This document shows, piece by piece, positions 51,326 to 60,737 of a stretch of DNA of 64,000 nucleotides. Position 1 is the stretch's first letter; every line of letters begins with the position of its first letter. Both the position numbers and the translations under genes were made by a program. The stretch covers positions 1,086,501 through 1,150,500 of the forward strand of contig CP154827.1 of NCBI GenBank assembly GCA_039613835.1, in the 5' to 3' direction. The notes under the pieces were generated by a model. It had not been told where the DNA came from and made no database searches. It saw only the letters and a list, made by a program, of their open reading frames with translations. This DNA comes from Acetobacteraceae bacterium. Its GTDB lineage: Bacteria; Pseudomonadota; Alphaproteobacteria; Acetobacterales; Acetobacteraceae.

Positions 51326-51346
51326 ATCACGCCTTGATGGCGGTGA
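51326..51346 (-). promoter_or_regulatory. Candidate S6:S18 autoregulatory hairpin in the rpsF leader
   Basis: On the minus strand, 30-50 nt before rpsF, ATGTCACCGCCATCAAGGCG and TGAT form a hairpin: TCAC/GTGA and GCC/GGC with a bulged C next to CG and an ATCAA loop. Known rpsF leaders carry a short stem with a bulged CCG that mimics the S6:S18 site on 16S rRNA. The match is suggestive only. Confidence 0.35.
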
Positions 51347-51474
51347 CATCCTTTCCCCAGGATTATGGGTATAGCCGTTGCGATGCCGTCGCCCGGCAGG
51401 AAAGAGGTTGCGTAAACCACATTCAGACCGATAAAGCAAGGTAAATCACGGTCGGCCCGACTGCACCCCGTTCC

Positions 51475-51510
51475 AAAAAAAACGGCCCCAACGCTTTCCG
51501 CGCGGGGCCG
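51475..51510 (-). terminator. Rho-independent terminator after the large Hint gene
   Basis: On the minus strand CGGCCCC and GGGGCCG (7 bp) form a stem with a 14-nt loop, followed by eight T residues. It lies about 30 bp after the reconstructed stop of the Hint pseudogene and isolates it from rpsF. Confidence 0.85.
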
Positions 51511-51539
51511 CTCATTTTTCTCAAAGCCTTTGGCGGATG

Positions 51540-54500
51540 TCAGGCCGCGGCGATTTCCTGCCGGGTCACATCGGCCTTCGTGACAGTCAGATAAGGCCCT
51601 TCCTGCAATAACTGAATATGCAAGGAAAAATCCAAGCTGCCACGTTCTTCAGAGGAGGGCACCCTCAAGACGGCGCATCCATCTGTTCACCTTGCGGCGG
51701 GGTGCTCGATACCATGCCACCCCGACGCATCATCGGTGAAATGATGCGTGACCTCCATGATGTGCTGCGGCCCTATCAGATGAACCGCCCCCACCAGCAC
51801 TCCCAGCACACGCCGGTCATCCACATAAGGACTAATCACATCACACGGCCGGCTCGCACGCCCGGCAAGGCGCGCACATACAGGCTCCACCTGCTCACGC
51901 GTCACAAATAGCGGGGCCGCAAGCTCCGACACCGTCTTCAGCCGCAATCCCACAACGCCATGCCCCGCGCTGAAGCGCGCTCGGTTGCCCGTATCCAGAT
52001 ATGTCTCCACATGCAGGCCCGCCACACTGACAATCGCGTGCTTCTCCGTCTCAAAATGGTGAAAACGGTATGTCGGCATCTCACGCTCATAGGCAATGCT
52101 ACCCCCATTGACGAGCATACGCACAGGGATCAGCCCGCCATCCACAAAAACACAATGTTCCGACGTCACCAGAACGTCCTCAAACGGCGCACCAGGGCCA
52201 AAAGCATCCTTGACGATACGCACAGCGTAGCCCGCAAGGTCACCGGGGACATCCGCCCGGCACGTCACATCGCCCTCACCCACCCAGCGCACGGGTGAGG
52301 GCGATGTGACGTGCCATCCTCATAGGGTCATCACAAGGTCGCCAGGTGCCAGATCCTCAACCAAGCGCCAGCCTTCCGGCGTCTTAATCCGTGTGCCAGG
52401 CAGAAAGCACGTCTCAATGTTCGTGCCGCCGTGACCGTCCGAATTTACCGTGAGATCCTGCCCATCCTTGAGGTTTTCCCTGAAACATTATCAAATATGA
52501 GTTCATGGTGCCGCGGAACGCCGCGATTTTCGGGCGACGCAACGTAATCATAAATGATGTGGATCTTACCTGCTTCATAATAAGCCTCCTTGATCGACAC
52601 ACCTTTGAGTGACAGGCCTTTAAGATCGAGTTTGACCCCGTCCCCAAAATTCTTGATCCCCACTTTAATGTGCGTTTCCATCTCGGTTGGTTCGAACGCC
52701 TCTTCAAAACCAACCGTGCAACCCAGCTTGGCGGCTTCCTCACTAATTTCGACCGTGGCGGTGCATAGGGAACCATTTTCAAACTTCACGATCCCCGACG
52801 CACCGACATTGATCACGTCGCTTGCCAGTCCACCTGTAACCGTCCCGGACAATTTGACGACGCCGTCACCCTTCAGGTTCAGCACACCTTTCACGGACAT
52901 GCCATTACTGAAGTCCAGCTCTGCATTCGACTGGCCGAAATCAATCATGCCGCCTTTCGAGGAGACGGAAACATTGCTTTTAATGTCGAAACTACCACTT
53001 TGCTTCAGGACGATCGAACCACCTTCAAATGCGATGGAAGCGCCTGAATCCGCCGTCAGTGATGAGCCGTCAAACGTCAGCGTACCGGAGATTTTTGTCG
53101 TGCCGCCGGACAGGTTGAGCGCTTTGACGGTCATCGCGTCGGCAACGCTGATCGTGCCATCTGACTGCGTCAACTTATCAATTGTGTCACTATTCAGCGT
53201 GACCGTGCCCGTATCACCCTTGAGCAGCGTCAGGCTCGTCATATTCGTACCAAAGGTGCTATCGGCAGAGCTGTTGACCGTGACAGTCCCCAGCATCCCT
53301 TGCTTAAGGTCGACCTGGCCCGCGCCGGAGATCGCCAGCACGTCATGCGTATAGCTGATGGTATTGACGGTAACGAAACCACCCGTGACGGTAAATTTGG
53401 TTTTCACCACCAGCCCGTCAAAAGTGAGTGTCCCGCCAGAAACATTAAGCGTATCAACGGTGATTGACTTGTTATCATCAATGACTTCGCCGCCGGAGAC
53501 GGTGAGGCTCATCACCGTTACATTGTTCGCTGTTAATTTCAACTTGCCGCCCGCGACCGATATGGTCGAAAGTGAGCTTCCACCCAGCGACGTCGTGCCG
53601 GAATTATCTTTGAGAAGTTTGAGCGATGTGAAAGACGCGCTGATGCTGCTATCGCCGGAGCTGGAGATGGTCACATCACCCAAACTACCGTCCAAAATCT
53701 TCACCGCACCACTGCCCGAGACGGCCAGGGCGTCGCTACATGTCAGGTACGAAACTGAGAAATTGCCACCACTGACCGCCGCATCGCCGGAAATTTTTAC
53801 TCACGAGCCATCAAAGGTACCGCCGGATTGCGTGAGGACCCGACCATGAACTGCGTGAGTTCGGAAGAGCCGGATGTTGCCGTGAACGTGCCACTCGAGA
53901 GGGTCAGGGATGAAATGATATCATTGACCCCACAAGTGACTTTCCCGTCTTCCACGATAAGCGGGACGTTGAGCGTCACTGAGTCGGCAAGTTTCAGGAT
54001 ACCCAGACTGTCAGCGACATCAATGCTTCCCGTCTCATTACCGTCGGGTCTGGAAATCTTGGCGCCCTTTGTCAGATCAACCTCGCCAGTGACGTTATCA
54101 CCCCCACCGATGGAAATGACACCTATCAGCGTAATCGACCCCGCCGGGGTGCCGAGCCCCCGAAACGCGGCTGGTCATTTGTGCGGGTGTTATTTCCGAA
54201 GGCGGTTTTAGAGCTGCCAAGACCCTGATCATAGTACGGGTTATACCCGACTGTCAGATTCCCGATTGATGCACCATCAGCGAATGAAATCGAAGAGGTT
54301 TTCCAGCTATTTGAGCCGCCATCCCAGTAATTACCAGAGAGGACGAGATGTCCATCGCCGGAAAAACTGTACTTGCCCAGATTGGTCGCCGCGGACGCCA
54401 AGACTTTCGCATCGCTGTCCAATATGGATTTTGCCGAGACTTTGACCGTATTGTAATCCCAGCCGATCACATAATTGCTGGACAGCGTGCTCTCAACATC

Positions 54501-55130
54501 AATTTCCAGACGGGCCTGTGAATTGAGGACAATGACACCGGACTTACTTGTCTCTGCGCGTCCCCCTTTCATATAAACAGTTGAACCATCGAGAACCTGC
54601 GCCCAGATTTTGTTCTCTCCTGCATTGTCATTGTAATATTGTACATCTGCTTCTTTGACGGAGCGCCCGGCAGCCATGGCTGACGTGTCGGGCTTGCCGC
54701 CGGAGAAATGATAGATACCATTCTGGTAAATATAAAAGTCACCTTTGACGGAAAAGGCATGACTTATGGAGAGCGTGCCCGAGGTGATCTGTACATTAAG
54801 GAAGCCCGCACCATAAATAATCTGCCCGCTCAGCGTGACTGAATATTTGTCGGAGACGTCGATTTTAATGACTGGGGTATGCGAGGTCGACCCTGATGCA
54901 ACCAGGATGAGCACGATCATATCTGTGCTCATCTGGTTGGAATAACTGACTTCGATATACTTGACGATGGGCAGGAAATCAAAATTAGTCGACTTATCGT
55001 AGGACGTACCCAACACGCTATTGACTTGACCCCACGCCTGCTCCTTAGCATAAGCGTGCCAGCCCCACGTGCTCCAATACATTTTATTAATGCCGCCACT
55101 GTCTCCACTGACATTGGCGTCGAGGCATTT
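51540..55130 (-). pseudogene. Hint-domain repeat protein, module B with C-terminal Hint domain
   Basis: Read leftward from 55130. An N-terminal beta domain (KYSVTLSGQIIYGAGFLNVQ, GDFYIYQNGIYHFSGG) is followed by many SGGTLxxVTV beta-helix repeats, a short beta domain (KEAYYEAGKIHIIYDY) and a Hint domain (CFLPGTRIKTPEGWRLVEDL; TSEHCVFVDGG). The frame breaks near 54150, 53820, 52490, at the palindrome 52259-52315 and near 51700. The last frame, ending GPYLTVTKADVTRQEIAAA at 51540, fits the family C-terminus. Relative to copy A about 62 residues are missing in frame between RLAGR and SRPCDVI. Module C upstream is in the same frame, divided only by a TAG at 55131, so both were probably one protein. 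Confidence 0.8.
52259..52315. repeat. Perfect 23-bp inverted repeat inside the Hint coding region
   Basis: The left arm 52259-52281 begins GGCACGTCACATCGCCCTCA, ends CCC, and is repeated exactly in reverse complement at 52293-52315, with an 11-nt spacer. The left arm is native Hint sequence (encodes GEGDVTCRA on the minus strand). The right arm replaces the expected codons for HENGEEVAT seen in copy A and introduces a stop. Confidence 0.95.
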
Positions 55131-57672
55131 CTAATCAATACGACCACTCAAATGAATCTTGAGAGAGTCCCGACCGAGATACCATTTACACGCGTCGTCC
55201 CACGACATTGTCCCGTCGGGAAGAACGCTCGCATTCAGCAATTCATTATTGTACAGATTTTTCCCCGAGACGTGCTCAAGAATAATCTCATGCTCCTCGA
55301 CTTCACTCGTCGTCTGATTTTTTTCTTTATAGAAAACGTGAATTTTGCCATCGAGGTAATATGCTCTCTCGAAAGTAGCGCCATTTTCATGCAGCGCGTC
55401 AAAATCCAGCTGCACACCATCTTTGAAATTTTCAATCGTGATATTGATGTGCTTGTCCAGACCCGTCGAATTATCGTCCGCGAAGTGAAGGACACCGCCC
55501 TTCTGCGCCGCATCGTCACTACAGATGATTGTCGCCGATGCGTTGGCTGTGTCTTCAAATGAGACGCACCCGCCCGACCTCCAGATGGATTTTTGGCGTG
55601 ATGACCGCGTCCTTCCCGATCTTCACGTCGGCATCACTCAGGATGAGCGTGCCGGAAATCGTTGTTGTACCACCGGAGAGATCAAGGGTTCCGACCGTGA
55701 CCGTTTTGGTCACGTCCAAATTGCCATCCTGCTGCGTAATTGTAGCAATCATTCCGCCAGTTAGGGTGACTGTGCCCGTATCTCCGGTTTGCAGAGTCAG
55801 GCTGGTGATATCCGCGCCGAGCGTGCTGTCAGCGGAGCTGTTGACCGTCACCGCCTTGAGAACGCCACCTGACAGATTGACCGCATCGGAACCTGTAATT
55901 GCCAGCGTGTCCGCCACGTATTTGATTGTATCAGCCGTGACGGTACCGCTACTGACGCTGAAGCTCTGATTGACTTGCAGGATAGCGCACTTGACATCAC
56001 CATTGGTGTCGGCGAGCTTATCGACAGTCACATTATGGTCGCTGGTGACGTGCCCCCTGAAACTATCAGCGTTTTGACGGCAACATCCTGCGCCGAGAAT
56101 TTCAGCGTCCCGCCAGCGACGGTGACGGTCGGGAGTTTTGTTCCGGTAAGGGTTTTCGTGCCGGAATTTTCGAAAGTAAGTTGCAGCGAGGTGAAGCTGG
56201 CCCCGATGGTGTTGCTCCCGCTGCTATTAATGGTAACGCCAGCCAGCGTTCCACCTGAAAGCTTGACGGCACCACTGCCCGACACGTCCAGTGCGCTGTC
56301 GCACTTCAGGGACGTCGCCGACAATATGCCCCCACTGACGGCGGTTTTACCTGTAAAATGAGCGTATGAGGCCTTGAGCAACCCACCCGTCAGGGTGAGC
56401 TTATCCACGGTAAGAATGTTGTCGACAGCGGCGCTCGGTGTTCCGTCAAATGTGCCGCCAGAAATCGTCAGAGAGCCGAAACTGTCATTTTTGCCGCAGG
56501 TGAAGTGCCCCCGAGTATATTGACATCACTGAAGTAGTCGCTATCGCCACATGTGACGGTGCCGTCATCCATTTTCAGCGGGACATTCAGCTTGGCTGAA
56601 TCTTCAAGTTTCAGAACGCCGAGACTATTGACGATCTCGACATTACCCTTCTCAGTTTTATCGGGCCTTGGAATCGTCGCGTTCTTTGCAAGATCAACCT
56701 CGCCGGTCGAATTGTCACCGCCACCAATAAAAAAAGTCACCGTTGAGCTTGACGGTCCCGGAGAGCGACGCCGTGACACCGTAACGTGCATGGAGGTTTT
56801 TGAGAGACGCATCACCAAGAACCGTCTGCGCACTGCCAATGCCCTGATCGAAATAGGGATTATAGCCGATCGTCAGATTGCCAATCGTGGCGCCGTCTGA
56901 AAATTTGACTGCGGAGGTTCTCCACGATGAGCCATTCCAGTAATTACCGGAGATGACGCTCTCAACGTCAATTTTGAGACGCGCACCGGCATTGAGCACA
57001 ATGACGCCCGTATTACTCGTTGTGGCTGAACCGCCTTCAAGATAAACGGTGGACCTGTTCAGAACCTGCGCCCAAAGCTTGTGCCCGTCCGCATTGCCAT
57101 TATCGTAATGAACGTCAGCTTCCTTGACGCCTCGCCCCGCGGCCGAAACCGTCGTGTCGGGCTCCTGCCCTTTGAAGTAATACGAGCCTTTTGGCTGGAT
57201 GTAGAAGTCACCCGAGATGACAAAGGCACGGTCAATCGTCAGCGTGCCGGACGTGATGTAAACGTTGAGAAAGTTACTTCCAAAAATGATCTGTCCACTA
57301 AGTTCAACCGAGCCTTTATCGCCGGTAAGGATATCCACTCTGGGATCATCCTTACCCGCCTGGTTTGCGAGTAATACCGGGACAGTTACTAAAGTGTCGC
57401 TCTCTTTGACGTAGTCCGGCTTTGCGTCGCGATCTTCTGAAATTCCATTATCAGCGCGCGGTGTCTGATCTCCTGGCGACGCGGCCGCGTCGGTCGGCGC
57501 TGCGCCCGAAGGCATCTGCGGCATTGTCGTGTCGCCATCTTCAGACTGATCCATTGAGGAGGGTGCACTATCAAGAGTCGTCTTGCCCGGCGTGCGGCCA
57601 TGCGGAAACGCTGATGCGTCCTGAGCGCGCTCATCAACCGTTTTTTTGACTTCCCTGTATCTTTCTACGCCA
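55131..57672 (-). pseudogene. Hint-protein family, module C (N-terminal module, no Hint domain)
   Basis: An ATG at 57672 follows AAGGA at good spacing, but a one-base loss within three codons breaks the frame at once; the restored frame reads VERYREVKKTVDERAQDASA and later MDQSEDGDTTMPQMPSGAAP. The module repeats the order of module B: SVELSGQIIFGSNFLNVYIT, GDFYIQPKGSYYFKGQEPDT, repeats of SGGTLAGVTINSSGSN type, and the short beta domain (ERAYYLDGKIHVFYKEKN). Where a Hint domain would start it has SWDDACKWYLGRDSLKIHLS and then a TAG at 55131. Frameshifts lie near 56735, 56495, 56040 and 55570. The open frame passes the TAG into module B. Confidence 0.78.
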
Positions 57673-58452
57673 TTTTAAGATCCTTCAGAACCAAAGCGCC
57701 ACCATTTGTGGGTGTAGATATTCAGAGCAATTTTATTGTCATCTGAAATAGCAGGAACGAAGCGACTGTGCCGCTATCCCGTTAAGTCAATGTGAGAGAC
57801 AAATTATTTAAAATAAATTTTACACGACCTCCTATAAGTGAGGTTATTAACATTTTTTTATTGAACTTTATTTTAGTTTTCTTGTTTTTACCTGAGACCC
57901 TCATCCCCTCTCCACCCGGGAATACGCGCCTCGATAAATGACTTGATGGTGTCGCCCATCGCGGTAAAGGTGGGCGCATTTTGACGCCAGACGCGCTTGA
58001 CAATCCAGCGCTGCCCGAGATTGCCGAGATCACCCCGTGAAGCTTGATCTTCATTTCATCAGAGCCCGTCGAACAATGTTCGCCCCCCTTCGGGAAGAGG
58101 CATGCGTCACGCCGGTGCACGTTCATAATTTTCATCAGAAACGCAGCGTCGACGGCTGACGAGGCCATGCGCGCAGAGGCCCACCGTTAACAAAGCTTGA
58201 AGCCGTCAAACCTTTTAAAGTTTCATTAAATTTGAGGGGTTTCGACGCATCATAAAGGGACCAGCGTCTCCGGGTACAACCATGATTGGCGTTGATCGTT
58301 TCAAGAGGTCGATCACATTTACGGCATTCACGGACTGCCGCCAATCAAACTGATCGCGCCCGTAGCGACCGATCGGCTTAAACGATGCAGAGAGATGCAC
58401 GACAAGGCGTCTTACGCGGCGCAGGAAAGCCCGTCTCATCGACTCAAAAAAG
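57673..58452. other. Non-coding stretch with gene remnants
   Basis: No intact gene. On the minus strand, 58055-57888 encodes an open segment ending in a stop (GQRWIVKRVWRQNAPTFTAM, SFIEARIPGWRG) without a start codon, and 58439-58215 a second one (GRYGRDQFDWRQSVNAVNVI). They look like the remains of an unrecognised gene or genes. The part 57780-57890 is very AT-rich and probably holds the module C promoter. Confidence 0.45.
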
Positions 58453-58493
58453 ACAAAAAAGCGCGACTTCCGCGAATGGAATGTCGCGCTTTC
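58453..58493 (-). terminator. Rho-independent terminator after rpoD
   Basis: On the minus strand AAAGCGCGAC and GTCGCGCTTT form a 10-bp stem with a 15-nt loop, followed by TTTT. It begins about 15 bp after the rpoD stop. Confidence 0.88.
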
Positions 58494-58508
58494 TGCTTAA
58501 CCGTAAGG

Positions 58509-60476
58509 TCAGTTATCTTCGAGGAAGGACCGCAACTTACGGCTGCGGCTGGGATGTTTCAACTTGCGCAGCGCCTTGGCCTCAATCTGACGGATACGCT
58601 CACGGGTCACGTTAAATTGCTGCCCCACTTCTTCAAGCGTATGGTCCGTATTCATCCCGATGCCAAAGCGCATCCGCAGGACACGCTCTTCACGAGGGGT
58701 GAGTGATGCAAGCACGCGCGTGGTCGCCTCGCGCAGGTTGGTCTGGATGGCCGCATCCAACGGTATGACCGCTGTCTTATCCTCAATAAAATCGCCGAGA
58801 TGGCTGTCCTCCTCATCACCGATTGGCGTTTCGAGAGAAATCGGCTCTTTCGCAATTTTGAGGACTTTCCGCACCTTCTCAAGCGGCATGCCCAGTTTTT
58901 CGGCAAGCTCCTCCGGGGCCGGCTCACGCCCGATTTCATGCAGCATCTGGCGAGACGTGCGGACGAGCTTATTGATCGTCTCGATCATATGGACCGGAAT
59001 ACGGATCGTCCGCGCCTGATCTGCGATCGAACGCGTAATGGCCTGACGGATCCACCAGGTGGCATAGGTGGAAAATTTATAGCCGCGGCGATATTCGAAC
59101 TTATCGACCGCCTTCATCAGGCCGATATTGCCCTCCTGGATCAGGTCCAGAAACTGCAACCCGCGATTTGTGTATTTTTTCGCGATTGAAATGACGAGGC
59201 GCAGATTGGCCTCAATCATTTCTTTCTTGGCCCGCGTCGTATCGCGCTCCCCGCGTGAGACAACAGCATAAACCCGGCGGAACTCACTGACAGGCAGGCC
59301 GGTATGATGCGACAGCTCTGCCACTTGCGCGCGCAGTTCGGCAATGCGTGCATAATGGCGCGTGGTCAGGTTCTTCCAGGTTTTCGAGGAGAGGGCGGAG
59401 ACCGTGTCAAGCCAGTTCGGGTCAAGCTCCCACCCACGATATTTGGCGAGGAAATCATCGCGCGTCACGCGGCAGCTTTCCGCAAGGCGCAGCATCTGCC
59501 CCTCAAGACTATTGAGGCGCTGAAATTGCGACTTCAGATGCGTGACCAGTTCCTCAATACCATTATTATGAAGTCTGATCTGCTCAACCATTGACACGAG
59601 CCTGTGGCGGACATCCTCATATTCCTTTTCCTGCTTGGAGGAAATCGACTTACCCCGGGTCATGTTCTCAATGCGGTCAACCTGGAGGCTGCACAAATGA
59701 TGATAAAGCGGCTCAATCGCCTCAAATGTCGCGAGGATCTCCGGCTTCAGCTTTTCTTCTAGGGCGGAAAGAGACAAGCCAGCGCCGTCACCCTCGCCAC
59801 TTTCCTCACCGCCGCAATTTTCATCGAGCACCTCTTCCGTATCGTCCTCATCGTCAGAGCCGCGCTCTTTATCTTCGGCGCCCGCTTCCTCTGTCGGTCC
59901 GTCATCCGTCTGGCTTGCTTCCAGATCAACAATTTCACGGAGAAGCATCTTGCCCGCTTTGAGGCGGTCATGCCATGAGATAATGGCGCGGAATGTCAGA
60001 GGGCTTTCACACAGCCCACCAATCATTTCATCCCGACCCGCCTCGATACGTTTGGCAATGGCGATCTCCCCCTCGCGGGAGAGGAGCTCCACTGCCCCCA
60101 TTTCACGCAGGTACATCCGTACCGGGTCATCCGTGCGACCCGTACTTTCGCTGACATTGCCTGTCTGCGCTTCTTCAGCTTCCTCAGACTCATCCTGCTC
60201 TTCAACCTGGGTTTCAGCTTCCTCAGAATCGTCGCTTTCTTCATTATCGACGACCTGAATGCCCATTTCCGACAGGTTGGCCATGACGTCCTCAATCTGC
60301 TCGGACGATATCTGCTCTTGCGGGAGGACGGTATTGAGTTCATCAAACGTGATGTGTCCACGCACGCGCCCTTTGGCGATCAGCCTCTTGACAGACGCAG
60401 GCAGAGTATCAAGAACGTTATTATCGTTGTCCTGATCCTGAACTCTCTCGGCCGTGCTGGCTGTTTTTGTCGCCAT
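58509..60476 (-). CDS. rpoD: RNA polymerase primary sigma factor (sigma-70)
   Basis: 655 residues. Region 1.1 ([20 protein letters not shown]) is followed by an acidic stretch, region 1.2 ([20 protein letters not shown]), a long non-conserved region rich in Asp and Glu, then regions 2 ([40 protein letters not shown]), 3 ([20 protein letters not shown]) and 4 ([20 protein letters not shown]). It directs RNA polymerase to housekeeping promoters. It lies 261 bp downstream of dnaG in the same direction, the classic macromolecular synthesis order. Confidence 0.97.
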   Translation of the reverse strand: MATKTASTAERVQDQDNDNNVLDTLPASVKRLIAKGRVRGHITFDELNTVLPQEQISSEQIEDVMANLSEMGIQVVDNEESDDSEEAETQVEEQDESEEAEEAQTGNVSESTGRTDDPVRMYLREMGAVELLSREGEIAIAKRIEAGRDEMIGGLCESPLTFRAIISWHDRLKAGKMLLREIVDLEASQTDDGPTEEAGAEDKERGSDDEDDTEEVLDENCGGEESGEGDGAGLSLSALEEKLKPEILATFEAIEPLYHHLCSLQVDRIENMTRGKSISSKQEKEYEDVRHRLVSMVEQIRLHNNGIEELVTHLKSQFQRLNSLEGQMLRLAESCRVTRDDFLAKYRGWELDPNWLDTVSALSSKTWKNLTTRHYARIAELRAQVAELSHHTGLPVSEFRRVYAVVSRGERDTTRAKKEMIEANLRLVISIAKKYTNRGLQFLDLIQEGNIGLMKAVDKFEYRRGYKFSTYATWWIRQAITRSIADQARTIRIPVHMIETINKLVRTSRQMLHEIGREPAPEELAEKLGMPLEKVRKVLKIAKEPISLETPIGDEEDSHLGDFIEDKTAVIPLDAAIQTNLREATTRVLASLTPREERVLRMRFGIGMNTDHTLEEVGQQFNVTRERIRQIEAKALRKLKHPSRSRKLRSFLEDN

Positions 60477-60737
60477 TCGATACTCCCATATCCCGCCTTC
60501 GCCATCAAATATGCGGTCCCCAAACCCTCGGAAAGCACTACGCCCACCGCACAGCGCAACGCGGCACGTTCAGAGTTTTCTCCGTGATATGCGATTCACC
60601 CGCAACCTTGGCAGCGTGCAGGTGGGCTATCCGAGCCTTGAAGTCAAGGGCTACGAGGAATGTTCCGCATTATAAGTTTAAATTATGCATCGCGGAACCT
60701 CCTTGATGATCAAAGAGAGTTGGTTTGACATTCCCCG

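Noticed and set aside
52259-52315. Palindrome considered as a terminator or attachment site
   Set aside because: It lies inside the Hint coding region, lacks a T tract, and one arm is native coding sequence.
52590-53354. 254-codon plus-strand frame across module B
   Set aside because: Antisense of the beta-helix repeats; the sense strand has the domain structure.
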